From assembly GCA_023411375.1 (NCBI GenBank), contig JAEYOW010000057.1, positions 58,877 through 122,876 of the forward strand: a DNA stretch of 64,000 nt, in the 5' to 3' direction. Under the pieces are notes generated by a model, which worked only from the letters and a program-made list of their open reading frames with translations, was not told the DNA's origin and searched no databases. The stretch's first letter is position 1. Each line of letters opens with the position of its first letter. The position numbers and the translations under genes were made by a program. Below are positions 51,048 through 59,783 of this stretch, piece after piece. The DNA comes from Bacillota bacterium (GTDB lineage: Bacteria > Bacillota > Clostridia > Christensenellales > Aristaeellaceae).

Positions 51048-52520
51048 ATGCACAACTCTCAAGACCTTCAAAAGGTGCTGGAACTTCGTGACGCCATCCT
51101 CGGCGGCGACGAAAAGCGCCTCAAGGAACAGCGTGACGCGGGCAAGCTCACCGCGCGCGAGCGCATCCAAAAGATCGCCGACGCGGGCAGCTTCGTAGAG
51201 CTGTTTTCGCTGGTGAGCAAAGACGAGGAGGGCGCGGGCGTCATTACGGGCTACGCTACGATCGAGGAGCGTCCCGTCTACATCTTCGCGCAGGATTTCA
51301 CCGTGCATGGCGGCGCGATGGGTCAAATGCAGGCCGCCAAGATCGTAAAGCTGCTGGAAATGGCGCAGAAGACGGGTGCGCCCGTGCTGGCCGTGATGGA
51401 TAGTGCCGGCGTGCGCATTGACGAGGGCGCCGCCGCAATGAGCGCCTATTCTGAAATATACCAGAAGATGGCCCGCATGAGCGGCGTGTGCCCCATGGTG
51501 GCGCTCGTCCTCGGGCCTTGCATCGGCGGCGCGGCGCTGCTGACGCAGATTGCGGACGTTGCCATCATTGCCGAGAAGGTCGGCCGGCTGATGGTGTTCG
51601 GCCCGCAGGTCATGGCCGCGATGAACGGCATGGATGTGAAAGCGGATGAGCTGGGCGGCGCGAAGGTTGCCGCCGGGATGGGCGCGTGCGCGCTGGTCGC
51701 GGCGGATGAGGACAGTGCGATGATCAAGGCGAAGCAGGTGCTCGCGCTGCTGCCCTCCAGCAACCTTGAGGACAGCGAGATCATCGATACCGATGATATG
51801 AGCCGGTTGCTGCCCGCTATTGATCCTTCCGATGTGGATAGTTTATTTGCCGCGCTTTCGGACAACGGCAGCGCGATTGAGTTGTACGCGGCTTATGAGC
51901 CCAGCGTGCGCGTGGCTCTTGCCCGGATGGGCGGCCGTTCGGTCGGCTTGGTTGCCGCCGCGGGCAAGCTGACTGCCGGCGCTTTGCAGAAGGCCGCTCG
52001 CTTTGTGCGTTTCATGGATTGCTTCGGCATCCCGGTTGTAAGCCTTCTCAACACCTGCGGCGTGGCTGTGGACGGCATTCAGCAGCAGGGCTGGCTGTTT
52101 AAGGCCCAGAGCCAGCTGCTGTACGCCTATGCAGAGGCGACGGTGCCCAAGCTGGCGGTCGTCACCGGCGACGCTATCGGACAGGCCTATGTAGCCATGG
52201 GCGGAAAGGCCAACGCCGATGTGACGTATGCCTGGCCGTCCGCCGTTATCTCCGCACTTACGCCCGAGGCCGCCGTTGCGGTACTGTATGCCGACGATGT
52301 GAAGGCTGATAAGGAGCTGAGCGTTGAGGACGCGCGCGCGAAGTACGCGGATCAATACGTTGCGGATATTGCGGGCGCTGTGAACGCCGCCAAGCAGGGC
52401 ATGGTGGACGATATCATCAATCCCGCGCAGACCCGCGCGATGCTGATCTCCGCGCTGGAGATGCTTTCCAGCAAGCGCGACTCGAATCCGCCCAAAAAGC
52501 ACGGCAACCTGCCGGTGTAA
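51048..52520 (+). CDS. mmdA: Methylmalonyl-CoA decarboxylase-type carboxyltransferase subunit
   Basis: Acyl-CoA carboxyltransferase of 490 residues (12S-type), with the N- and C-terminal crotonase-fold halves of MmdA/PccB. Characteristic segments are GKLTARERIQKIADAGSF, FAQDFTVHGGAMGQMQA, and LNTCGVAVDGIQQQG. It moves CO2 from an acyl-CoA such as methylmalonyl-CoA to biotin. AAGGAG precedes the ATG at 51048; the frame opens upstream at 50976. It begins the operon mmdA-mmdD-mmdC-mmdB-oadA-like. Glutaconyl-CoA or other acyl-CoA specificity cannot be excluded. Confidence 0.85.
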   Translation: MHNSQDLQKVLELRDAILGGDEKRLKEQRDAGKLTARERIQKIADAGSFVELFSLVSKDEEGAGVITGYATIEERPVYIFAQDFTVHGGAMGQMQAAKIVKLLEMAQKTGAPVLAVMDSAGVRIDEGAAAMSAYSEIYQKMARMSGVCPMVALVLGPCIGGAALLTQIADVAIIAEKVGRLMVFGPQVMAAMNGMDVKADELGGAKVAAGMGACALVAADEDSAMIKAKQVLALLPSSNLEDSEIIDTDDMSRLLPAIDPSDVDSLFAALSDNGSAIELYAAYEPSVRVALARMGGRSVGLVAAAGKLTAGALQKAARFVRFMDCFGIPVVSLLNTCGVAVDGIQQQGWLFKAQSQLLYAYAEATVPKLAVVTGDAIGQAYVAMGGKANADVTYAWPSAVISALTPEAAVAVLYADDVKADKELSVEDARAKYADQYVADIAGAVNAAKQGMVDDIINPAQTRAMLISALEMLSSKRDSNPPKKHGNLPV

Positions 52521-52541
52521 TGCGGAAAGGAAGGTACGCCC

Positions 52542-52889
52542 ATGGATAAACTTATGTTTGGCCTTTCCGTTGCGGCGATCGGTATGCTGGTCGTGTTTAC
52601 CGGCCTTGTCATCCTGATCTTCTGCATCAAGGCCATTACGAAGCTGGCCGGCGCCGGAAGCAAAAAGCCGGAGAAAAAGAAGGAGAGCGTTGCGCCTGTG
52701 GCCGCGCCCGCCGTTCCGGCAGCGGCTCCGGAAGGTATTTCCGCTGACGTAATCGCTGCGATCACGGCCGCGATTGCCGCCGTATGGCAGGGCCCCAGCG
52801 GCTTTGTCGTGCGCCATGTCAAGCGCGTCAGCAACGCTCCCGCCTGGAACCGCGCAGGCCGCGAGGAACAGACCTACAGCCGTTTTTAA
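52542..52889 (+). CDS. mmdD: Sodium-pump decarboxylase gamma/delta subunit (OadG/MmdD type)
   Basis: Small membrane-anchor subunit of 115 residues. One transmembrane helix (about 5-28) is followed by a basic stretch, an alanine/proline-rich linker and the conserved C-terminus VVRHVKRVSNAPAWNRAGRE, which is the MmdD-type ending. It links the carboxyltransferase to the membrane beta subunit. GGAAAGGAAGG precedes the ATG. Gene order matches known mmd operons. Confidence 0.85.
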   Translation: MDKLMFGLSVAAIGMLVVFTGLVILIFCIKAITKLAGAGSKKPEKKKESVAPVAAPAVPAAAPEGISADVIAAITAAIAAVWQGPSGFVVRHVKRVSNAPAWNRAGREEQTYSRF

Positions 52890-52927
52890 CGGCATTCCAT
52901 AGCAATTGATAAGGAGGACTTCACCCC

Positions 52928-53320
52928 ATGCGTCAATTCAATATTACTGTGAATGGTGTTGCTTATCAGGTTTCCGTTGAGGAAGTGGGCGGCGCGGCCG
53001 CTCCCGTTGCCCCCGTCGCCGTTGCTCCCGCCCCTGTAGCCGCCGCGCCCGTTGCTCCCGCCGCCGCTCCTGTGGCCGCCGCTCCCGCCGCCGCTCCTGT
53101 TGCGGGCGGAGAAAAGGTGACGGCGCCCATGCCCGGCACCATCCTGGACATTAAGGTTTCCCAGGGCGCGGCCGTTAAGAAGGGCGATGTGCTGCTGATT
53201 CTGGAAGCCATGAAGATGGAAAACGAGATTATGTCCCCCTGCGACGGCACGGTCAAGCAGATTGTGGCCGGCAAAGGCGCTTCTGTTAACAGCGGCGACG
53301 CGCTGATCATCATCGGCTGA
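52928..53320 (+). CDS. mmdC: Biotin carrier subunit of the sodium-pump decarboxylase
   Basis: Biotinyl protein of 130 residues. After a short N-terminal domain (about 1-20) lies a flexible Ala/Pro/Val linker (about 22-60), then the biotin domain with the EAMKMENEI motif, whose first lysine of MKM is biotinylated, and the closing PCDGTVKQIVAGKGASV. It shuttles CO2 between the carboxyltransferases and the membrane beta subunit. AAGGAGG precedes the ATG. The only biotin carrier in the operon, it must serve both carboxyltransferases present. Confidence 0.92.
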   Translation: MRQFNITVNGVAYQVSVEEVGGAAAPVAPVAVAPAPVAAAPVAPAAAPVAAAPAAAPVAGGEKVTAPMPGTILDIKVSQGAAVKKGDVLLILEAMKMENEIMSPCDGTVKQIVAGKGASVNSGDALIIIG

Positions 53321-53373
53321 GATCAACCGCGGGCTCATCCGAAAGATTGAAGAAAGCGAGTTGATCAAAAACC

Positions 53374-54612
53374 ATGGAAGGATTCAATTTGGGCGAAAGC
53401 TTGCTCAACCTTTGCCAGACCTCGGGCATCGCGGCGCTGTTTCAGGACCCGAAGCCGCTGATCATGATTGCGGTTGCGTGTGTGCTGATCTATCTGGCGA
53501 TCGTCAAGAAGTACGAGCCGCTGCTGCTGCTGCCGATCGCGTTTGGCATGCTGCTTGCCAACCTGCCCCTTGCGGGACTGATGGGCGAACCTACCTACGA
53601 GTATTTGAGCGAGGCCATCCATAACGGCAAAAACGGGGTTCCCGTCGTGCTGGAGGACGGAACGACCGTTTACCAGTACGTAAAAACCACGGGTGGGCTG
53701 TTCTATTACCTCTACCAGGGCGTCAAGCTTGGCATTTATCCGCCGCTCATTTTCCTGGGCGTCGGCGCGATGACGGATTTCGGCCCCCTGATCGCCAACC
53801 CCAAGAGCCTCCTTTTGGGCGCGGCCGCCCAGCTGGGTATCTTCGTTACCTTCATCGTATGTTATACCGTCATGGGCTTTACCCCGCAGGAGGCGGCGTC
53901 CACAGGTATTATCGGCGGCGCGGACGGCCCGACGGCCATTTACCTGACCGGTAAGCTCGCGCCTCATCTGCTGGGCCCTATCGCGGTGGCCGCCTACAGC
54001 TACATGGCGCTGGTGCCCGTCATCCAGCCGCCTATCATGCGCGCCCTGACCACCAAGAAGGAGCGCGAGATCGTGATGGAGCAGCTCCGTCCCGTAACCA
54101 AGCGCGAAAAGATTATCTTTCCGGTCGCCGTGACGATTATCGTCAGCCTCCTGCTGCCTTCCGCCGCTCCGTTGGTTGGCATGCTGATGCTTGGCAACCT
54201 GTTCCGCGAGAGCTGTGTTGTGGACCGCATTAACAAGACGGCCCAGAACGAGCTTATGAACATCGTTACGATCTTCCTGGGCGTTACCGTCGGCGCGACC
54301 GCCAACGCCGAAACGTTCTTGCAGTGGAAAACGCTGGGTATCATTGTGGTCGGCATTTGCGCGTTTGCCTTCGGCACCGCCGGCGGCGTGCTGCTCGCCA
54401 AGCTGATGAACAAGATTTCCGGCGGCAAGATCAACCCGCTGATCGGTTCCGCCGGCGTATCCGCCGTGCCGATGGCCGCGCGCGTCAGCCAGGTGGAGGG
54501 CCAGAAAGCCAATCCGTCCAACTTCCTGCTTATGCACGCCATGGGTCCCAACGTTGCGGGCGTGATCGGCTCCGCCATCGCGGCGGGCATCCTGCTGAGC
54601 ATGTTCGGCTGA
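53374..54612 (+). CDS. mmdB: Sodium-translocating decarboxylase beta subunit
   Basis: Polytopic membrane protein of 412 residues that decarboxylates carboxybiotin and pumps Na+. The family core is unmistakable: [32 protein letters not shown], and the C-terminal NAESFLQ-like [13 protein letters not shown] and [15 protein letters not shown]. The RBS before the ATG at 53374 is weak. It lies between mmdC and the 5S-type gene. Na+ extrusion gives the cell an energy gradient from decarboxylation. Confidence 0.93.
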   Translation: MEGFNLGESLLNLCQTSGIAALFQDPKPLIMIAVACVLIYLAIVKKYEPLLLLPIAFGMLLANLPLAGLMGEPTYEYLSEAIHNGKNGVPVVLEDGTTVYQYVKTTGGLFYYLYQGVKLGIYPPLIFLGVGAMTDFGPLIANPKSLLLGAAAQLGIFVTFIVCYTVMGFTPQEAASTGIIGGADGPTAIYLTGKLAPHLLGPIAVAAYSYMALVPVIQPPIMRALTTKKEREIVMEQLRPVTKREKIIFPVAVTIIVSLLLPSAAPLVGMLMLGNLFRESCVVDRINKTAQNELMNIVTIFLGVTVGATANAETFLQWKTLGIIVVGICAFAFGTAGGVLLAKLMNKISGGKINPLIGSAGVSAVPMAARVSQVEGQKANPSNFLLMHAMGPNVAGVIGSAIAAGILLSMFG

Positions 54613-54665
54613 TGCCGGGGGGAAAGCTCTTTTGTCCCGACCAATTGTTAATGAGGTGAAAATAG

Positions 54666-56066
54666 ATGCCTAAGGTTGGAATTACCGATACCATCCTGCG
54701 CGACGGCCACCAGAGCCAGGCCGCCACGCGCATGAGGATTTCCCAGATGACTCCCGCTTTTGAAAAGCTGGATAAGGTGGGCTACTACTCGCTGGAGTGC
54801 TGGGGCGGCGCGACGTTTGACAGCTGCCTGCGCTTTTTGAACGAGGACCCGTGGGAGCGCTTGCGCACGCTGCGTAAGGGACTGCCCAACACGAAGCTGC
54901 AGATGCTGCTTCGCGGCCAGAACATCCTGGGCTACAAGCACTATGCCGACGACGTGGTGGACTTCTTCGTCAAAAAGACCGTTGAAAACGGCTGCGACAT
55001 CATCCGCTGCTTTGACGCGCTGAACGACCTGCGCAACATGGATACCGCTGTGAAGGCGACCAAGAAATACGGCGGAACCGCCGAGGTGGCTATGAGCTAT
55101 ACCATCTCGTCCGTGCATACCGAGGATTACTTTGTAAAGCTGGCCGCCGAAATCGCCAAGATGGGCGCGGATATCATCTGCATCAAGGACATGGCCAACC
55201 TCCTGCTGCCCTACAGCGCCTACAGCCTCATCAAGCGCCTCAAGGCTGAGACGAATCTGCCCATCGTGCTGCATACGCACGATACCACCGGCACCGGCGC
55301 GATGACGCTGCTCAAGGCCGTGGAGGCGGGCGTGGACGTGATCGACACCTGCCTGTCGCCGCTTGGCAACGGTACCTCCCAGCCTACCACCGAGTCGATG
55401 GTGGCGACGCTCCAGGGCACCGAATATGACACCGGCCTTGATCTCAAGCTGCTGACGGATATCGCCGCTTACTTCCGCGGCGTGGCGGAGGAGCTGACAA
55501 AGGAAGGCTGGCGCGATCCTGCCCGCGTGCTTTCCACCGACGCCAATACGCTTTTGTATCAGGTGCCGGGCGGCATGCTATCCAACCTGATCGGCCAGCT
55601 CAAGCAGGCCAACGCTATGGATAAGTATTACGACGTGCTGGCAGAGGTGCCGCGCGTGCGCGAGGACTTTGGCTTCCCGCCGCTGGTAACGCCTACCAGC
55701 CAGATTGTCGGTACGCAGGCAGTGATGAACATTTTGGGCGGCGAGCGCTACAAGATGGTCACGAAGGAATCCAAGGGCCTGCTTCGTGGCGAATACGGCA
55801 GGCTGCCGGCGCCCGTCAACGAGGAAGTGCGCAAGAAGTGCATCGGCGACGACAAGGTGATCACCCATCGTCCAGCCGACGATATCCCGCCGGAGCTTGA
55901 GAAGTACCGCGAGGAAATCCGCGATTACTATCAGCAGGAGGAGGACGTGCTCAGCTACGCCCTGTTCCCGCAGGTAGCCGTTAAGTTCTTCCAGTACCGC
56001 CAGGCCAAGCAGCTGGGCGTGGATAGCACGATGCTTGATAAGGAACAAAAGACAATGCCTGTGTAA
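54666..56066 (+). CDS. OadA/PycB-type carboxyltransferase without biotin domain (5S-like)
   Basis: Carboxyltransferase of 466 residues for pyruvate/oxaloacetate. The HMGL-like TIM barrel starts ITDTILRDGHQSQAATR; the metal and carboxylated-lysine site is in ICIKDMANLL (K174) and VLHTHDTTGTG (H203, H205, D206). The C-terminal conserved PycA/OadA domain is present, but the biotinyl domain that usually ends OadA is absent, so it must use the MmdC carrier. GAGGTGA precedes the ATG. It ends the operon and has a strong terminator. It could act as oxaloacetate decarboxylase or as the 5S half of a transcarboxylase. Confidence 0.92.
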   Translation: MPKVGITDTILRDGHQSQAATRMRISQMTPAFEKLDKVGYYSLECWGGATFDSCLRFLNEDPWERLRTLRKGLPNTKLQMLLRGQNILGYKHYADDVVDFFVKKTVENGCDIIRCFDALNDLRNMDTAVKATKKYGGTAEVAMSYTISSVHTEDYFVKLAAEIAKMGADIICIKDMANLLLPYSAYSLIKRLKAETNLPIVLHTHDTTGTGAMTLLKAVEAGVDVIDTCLSPLGNGTSQPTTESMVATLQGTEYDTGLDLKLLTDIAAYFRGVAEELTKEGWRDPARVLSTDANTLLYQVPGGMLSNLIGQLKQANAMDKYYDVLAEVPRVREDFGFPPLVTPTSQIVGTQAVMNILGGERYKMVTKESKGLLRGEYGRLPAPVNEEVRKKCIGDDKVITHRPADDIPPELEKYREEIRDYYQQEEDVLSYALFPQVAVKFFQYRQAKQLGVDSTMLDKEQKTMPV

Positions 56067-56076
56067 CAGGCTGAAA

Positions 56077-56123
56077 CGCAAAGGAAGCCTTCACGCCGGT
56101 CTGGCGCGGAGGCTTCCTTTGCG
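56077..56123. terminator. Terminator of the decarboxylase operon
   Basis: A perfect 14-bp stem (CGCAAAGGAAGCCT with AGGCTTCCTTTGCG) encloses a further small stem. A weak T run (CCTTTGCG) is part of the stem. It lies between convergent genes and may serve both. Confidence 0.8.
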
Positions 56124-56131
56124 CATCCGTG

Positions 56132-56563
56132 TTAAATGACGTAGTTACCCGCGTCCGTCTCCCGCGCTGCGAGCTGAGCAATAGTGATACCCTCAAAGTA
56201 GCCGTTGACAAGGCGGTTCAATTCCGTCCACATGGGAAGCGTTTTGCACTCGGCGGCGCGTGGACAACCGTTGGGCGGGCAGTCCAGGCAGGCAACCGGC
56301 GCGAGATTGCCTTCCGTCAGCGTCAGGATGCGGGCGACGGTTATGCTTTCGGCAGGTTGGGAAAGACGGTAACCGCCGCCTTTTCCGCGGAGGCCGGTCA
56401 AAATGCCGTCCTTTACCAGCACGGATATGATACTTTCCAGGTATTTTTCGGAAATTTCCTGCCGGGCGGCAATGTCCCTGAGGGGGATGAACGCGCCGCC
56501 GTTATGTTCGGCCAGGTCGATCATCACGCGCAATGCATAGCGGCCCTTGGTTGATATTTTCAT
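56132..56563 (-). CDS. Rrf2-family transcriptional regulator (IscR/CymR type)
   Basis: Winged-helix regulator of 143 residues. The N-terminal MKISTKGRYALRVMIDLAEH and the recognition segment IAARQEISEKYLESIISVL are typical. C92, C95, C100 and C106 form a cluster-like pattern (CLDCPPNGC, then C106), resembling the iron-sulfur site of IscR rather than a cysteine-free CymR. GGAGGT precedes the ATG. It is divergent from cysK across 301 bp, so control of cysteine or iron-sulfur supply is the best guess. Confidence 0.9.
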   Translation of the reverse strand: MKISTKGRYALRVMIDLAEHNGGAFIPLRDIAARQEISEKYLESIISVLVKDGILTGLRGKGGGYRLSQPAESITVARILTLTEGNLAPVACLDCPPNGCPRAAECKTLPMWTELNRLVNGYFEGITIAQLAARETDAGNYVI

Positions 56564-56864
56564 AACCGTGTACCTCCAAAGCTATTATAATCCAAGGGTT
56601 GCCGGAAAGCAAGCTGACGGGAACCGCTGAGGAAGGCGGGGAATGCAAAAGTAGTTGACAAAGAGATGGGGTTTGCATATAATACCAATAAACCTATAAA
56701 GAAAGTAGGAAAATAATTGTCGGCGCATGAGTTGAAGGCGGATGAAAAGCGGTTTTTCCGATGTTGAATGGATAGACGGCGGAAGTATCAATAATGGGAG
56801 AGGTTGAAAGCCCAAAGATTTCTCCATATCCCGTTTATGGTTAAGAGAGAGGACGGTTAGAAAA
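56564..56864 (+). other. 301-bp region between the Rrf2 gene and cysK
   Basis: No gene is supported. It contains the consensus cysK promoter and about 175 bases of leader RNA. I see no T-box, SAM or other known riboswitch motif. Just after the -10 is ATACCAATAAACCTATAAA, with two ACC-AT-like direct repeats that could bind the Rrf2 protein. Confidence 0.6.
56655..56683 (+). promoter_or_regulatory. Consensus promoter of cysK
   Basis: TTGACA (56655-56660) and TATAAT (56678-56683) are perfect with 17-bp spacing. A repeated ACCAATA/ACCTATA motif begins at the -10 and overlaps the expected start, so repression is likely. Confidence 0.85.
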
Positions 56865-57797
56865 ATGGCGAGAATTTATACGTCTGCGGACCAGTTGATT
56901 GGCAAAACGCCGCTGCTGGAGCTGACCCATCTGGAAAAGACATACGGGCTATCCGCGAGGCTGCTTGCGAAAATAGAGTATTTGAACCCCGCGGGTTCAG
57001 TCAAGGACCGCATTGCCAAGGCGATGATTGACGACGCGGAGGAAAGGGGATTATTAAAGGCGGGTTCCGTAATTATCGAGCCTACCTCCGGCAACACGGG
57101 CATTGGGCTAGCGTCCGTAGCTGCGGCAAGGGGCTATCGCATCATTATTGTGATGCCGGAAACCATGTCGGTGGAACGCCGTCAGCTGATGAAGGCCTAC
57201 GGCGCGGAGCTGGTACTGACGGATGGCGCAAAGGGAATGAAGGGCGCGATTGAGAAAGCGGAGGAGCTTTCTGCGGAAATCCCCGGCAGCTTCGTTCCGG
57301 GACAGTTTGTGAACCACGCCAACCCCGCCGTTCACCGCCGTACCACGGGCCCGGAAATTTATGAGGATACCGACGGACAGGTGGATATTTTCGTCGCTGG
57401 CGTAGGTACGGGCGGAACAATTACGGGAGTGGGAGAATATCTGAAATCGCGCAACCCGGATATCCGTGTTGTTGCGGTGGAACCGGCGGCATCCGCGGTG
57501 CTGTCCGGAGGAAGCGCGGGAAGCCACAAAATTCAGGGAATTGGCGCGGGTTTTGTGCCGGAGGTCTTAAATACGAAGATTTATGACGAGGTTATTGGCG
57601 TGACCAATGAGGACGCCTTTGAGACCAGCAGGCAGATCGGGCGGCTGGAGGGCGTGCTGGTCGGCATTTCATCGGGCGCTGCGGCCTGGGTGGCCATCGA
57701 GATGGCCCGGAGACCGGAGAACAGGGGGAAGACCATTGTAACGCTTTTGCCGGATACGGGCGACCGTTACCTGTCCACGCCGCTTTTTGCCGATTGA
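56865..57797 (+). CDS. cysK: Cysteine synthase A (O-acetylserine sulfhydrylase)
   Basis: PLP enzyme of 310 residues that makes cysteine from O-acetylserine and sulfide. The PLP lysine is K47 in [17 protein letters not shown] (74-79) binds the substrate carboxylate; [12 protein letters not shown] holds the phosphate of PLP. The C-terminus [10 protein letters not shown] is typical. It starts at ATG 56865, downstream of GAGG at some distance. It is a single gene with a perfect promoter and a divergent Rrf2 regulator. The assignment is firm. Confidence 0.95.
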   Translation: MARIYTSADQLIGKTPLLELTHLEKTYGLSARLLAKIEYLNPAGSVKDRIAKAMIDDAEERGLLKAGSVIIEPTSGNTGIGLASVAAARGYRIIIVMPETMSVERRQLMKAYGAELVLTDGAKGMKGAIEKAEELSAEIPGSFVPGQFVNHANPAVHRRTTGPEIYEDTDGQVDIFVAGVGTGGTITGVGEYLKSRNPDIRVVAVEPAASAVLSGGSAGSHKIQGIGAGFVPEVLNTKIYDEVIGVTNEDAFETSRQIGRLEGVLVGISSGAAAWVAIEMARRPENRGKTIVTLLPDTGDRYLSTPLFAD

Positions 57798-57818
57798 GGC
57801 TAACTGCGGGGAGGAAGC

Positions 57819-58481
57819 TCAGAAGCGGTAGGTGTCTCCGCCGAGCCGCCTGAGCGCGCCCTCGTCTATGATGCGGTAGCCGCCGGCCTGCCGCCGCAGC
57901 ACCTGCTGACAGCATAGGCCATCCAGCGTGCGCAGCAGGTGCCGGTAGCTGGTTCCCAGCAGCTCGGCCAGCACGGTAAGCTTCTCGTGAAAGAAGCCGT
58001 CCACATGCATGATGGCGATATAGCTGCAAAGCCGCGCTTCCAGCGGGTTGAGCACCGTGGCAACGCTGTTTTGGGTGTTGCGGTCCACATGGTGCGCCAG
58101 CTCGCGCGCAAGTCTTAGAAGAAAAGTGTGGTTTTGAAGCAGCTCGCCAGCCAGGGCAAACGGTACGCCGATGGCTGTGAAGTTCGAAATTGCCTGTACG
58201 TCTGATGTGGCGGCTTCCAGCCCAAGCATCAGCTCAATATCCCCCAAAAGGCCCGCTCCGCTGTAAAAGGTCAGCAGCAGGCTTTTTCCATTTGAGGAGG
58301 CTCGGCAAACCTTCGCGCGGCCGCGAACCACCAGCATGAGGTATTCCATCTCCGCGCCGTCCCGGTACAGGTATTCCCCGCGCTGAAAGCGCAGCAACGA
58401 GAGACGGTCCAGCTCGACCTGCTCCAGGCCATATTCGGCAAGCACGGGCAGATAGCTGGCCGTCAGCTTTGTACGTAGCAT
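57819..58481 (-). CDS. Crp/Fnr-family regulator (YeiL-like)
   Basis: Regulator of 220 residues. The N-terminal cyclic-nucleotide-binding-like jelly roll is visible (RFQRGEYLYRDGAEMEYLMLVVRGRAKV, shortened here, at about 32-59), followed by a long dimer helix and a C-terminal winged helix (TVLAELLGTSYRHLLRTLDG) with recognition residues SYRHLLR. It resembles E. coli YeiL in length and order. GAGGTGA precedes the ATG at 58481. It is divergent from a membrane transporter gene with a CRP-like site between them. The effector is unknown. Confidence 0.85.
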   Translation of the reverse strand: MLRTKLTASYLPVLAEYGLEQVELDRLSLLRFQRGEYLYRDGAEMEYLMLVVRGRAKVCRASSNGKSLLLTFYSGAGLLGDIELMLGLEAATSDVQAISNFTAIGVPFALAGELLQNHTFLLRLARELAHHVDRNTQNSVATVLNPLEARLCSYIAIMHVDGFFHEKLTVLAELLGTSYRHLLRTLDGLCCQQVLRRQAGGYRIIDEGALRRLGGDTYRF

Positions 58482-58502
58482 TGTTTATCACCTCGCACAA
58501 AT

Positions 58503-58518
58503 TGTGACATATGTCATA
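58503..58518. promoter_or_regulatory. CRP-type operator between regulator and transporter
   Basis: TGTGA (58503-58507), six bases, TCATA (58514-58518) matches the CRP pattern TGTGA-N6-TCACA with one mismatch; its core TGACATATGTCA (58505-58516) is a perfect 12-bp palindrome. Confidence 0.65.
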
Positions 58519-58563
58519 TCCGCTTGTCAAGCGCGGCTGTACAATACCGCTGGAGGGGATGAA

Positions 58564-59451
58564 ATGTTTACGGTATTATCCATACTGGCGGGCGTTATCA
58601 CGGCGCTTACGGTGGCGCAAAACGGACAGCTTGCACGCTTTTACGGCGATTACTCGGCGGCGGTGCTCATTCATCTGATTGGGCTTGCAACCGTTTTGAC
58701 ATGGCGCTTTTTTGCCCGGACGACTCTGCCTGAAAAAAAGCCGGCGAAACCGTGGATGTTTTTGGGCGGCGTTGTCGGCGTGGGTACGACGGTGTTTATC
58801 AACATGGCCTATGGCGGCGTCGGGGTGACGGCTATCATCGGCCTGGGGCTTCTGGGGCAGAGCCTCACAAGCATTGTAGTGGACCAGTTTGGGTTGCTTG
58901 GCGCGCAAAAGAGCCCCTTTTTTGCCGGCAAGCTAATTGGGCTGTTTTTCGTGCTGCTGGGGGCGGCCGTCATGCTCTATCCGATGGAAGCGGCCTCCTG
59001 GACGGCGGTGCTGCTGGCGCTTTGCTCCGGTGTGACAATTGTCGTCGCGCGCACCATCAATGGGCAGCTTGCAAAGCGTCACGGTCCCATGCGCAGCACC
59101 GTGATGAACTACGTGACCGGGTTGATCTGCACAACGCTGCTGATGCTGATGATTGGCCGCGGCGAACCGATGTGGACGAATTTCCAGTTATCCGGCAACG
59201 TATTTATGTATTTGGGCGGCGCGTTCGGCGTTGGACTGATTATGCTGCTCAACCTGACGGTCAATAAGGTGCCGGCTTTCGCGCTCACGCTTTTGCAGTT
59301 CACAGGGCAGATTTTTACCGGACTGCTGCTGGACGTGCTGGCAGAGGACAGATTTTCCTGGCAAAGCGCGCTGGGCGGCGTGCTGGTAGCGATTGGACTT
59401 TGCCTGGACGTTTGCTTGACCAGGAGGCGCGATAAGCCAAAAGCTCTTTGA
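58564..59451 (+). CDS. DMT-superfamily transporter (YdcZ/DUF606 type)
   Basis: Integral membrane protein of 295 residues with about ten helices arranged as two homologous five-helix halves. N-terminal LAGVITALTVAQNGQLARFYG and the matching second-half segment GVTIVVARTINGQLAKRHG are typical of YdcZ-family proteins. Its substrate is unknown. GGAGGGG precedes the ATG at 58564; the frame is open from 58504 across the operator. It is divergent from the CRP-family regulator gene, which probably controls it. Confidence 0.88.
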   Translation: MFTVLSILAGVITALTVAQNGQLARFYGDYSAAVLIHLIGLATVLTWRFFARTTLPEKKPAKPWMFLGGVVGVGTTVFINMAYGGVGVTAIIGLGLLGQSLTSIVVDQFGLLGAQKSPFFAGKLIGLFFVLLGAAVMLYPMEAASWTAVLLALCSGVTIVVARTINGQLAKRHGPMRSTVMNYVTGLICTTLLMLMIGRGEPMWTNFQLSGNVFMYLGGAFGVGLIMLLNLTVNKVPAFALTLLQFTGQIFTGLLLDVLAEDRFSWQSALGGVLVAIGLCLDVCLTRRRDKPKAL

Positions 59452-59492
59452 TAATGGCATGCGGTGAAAGCTTGATTTTCCGGAAAGAAAAG

Positions 59493-59521
59493 CGGGAGCG
59501 CCGGTAGCCCCCGTTTTTTTT
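59493..59521 (+). terminator. Terminator of the YdcZ-type transporter gene
   Basis: CGGGAGC (59493-59499) pairs with GCCCCCG (59507-59513, one mismatch) and is followed by eight T. Confidence 0.85.
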
Positions 59522-59526
59522 GCCGC

Positions 59527-59739
59527 TTGAAATGGATTACTCCGGATGAGGTTGATACAAATTGCAAATTTGATTTCATGCGCCTGCCGGGTAATGTTTC
59601 GTGTTTTCTAAAGCCTGACGGACTTGTGCTGAGCATGCCCGCCATCCATACGACGGGAAGCGACCATTTTGAGGCACAGCTAAGATATGAAGAAATCCAG
59701 AGCTTTTACCGGCTGAAGCGGAATTATTGGGAAAAATAG
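59527..59739 (+). CDS. Small ORF of doubtful status
   Basis: A 70-residue frame starting with TTG 6 bases after a terminator and without an RBS. The translation (MKWITPDEVDTNCKFDFMRL, then SMPAIHTTGSDHFEAQLRY) looks protein-like in composition but matches nothing I recognise. It could be a remnant of a larger gene, or begin at the ATG at 59578. Confidence 0.25.
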   Translation: MKWITPDEVDTNCKFDFMRLPGNVSCFLKPDGLVLSMPAIHTTGSDHFEAQLRYEEIQSFYRLKRNYWEK

Positions 59740-59783
59740 AGTTATATGGAACGCTGTATTGGGTAGGGTTATATTATGCGCGT

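Noticed and set aside
53365..54537. 390-codon frame antisense to mmdB
   Set aside because: Histidine/glutamine-rich translation typical of a GC-rich shadow frame; mmdB is intact on the + strand.
56684..56864. Possible T-box or SAM riboswitch before cysK
   Set aside because: The leader is about 175 bases long, but no conserved T-box sequence or SAM-aptamer motif can be seen.
58524..58545. TTGTCA and TACAAT before the YdcZ-type gene as a promoter
   Set aside because: The two elements are only 10 bp apart, too close for sigma-A; one of them may still be a -10.
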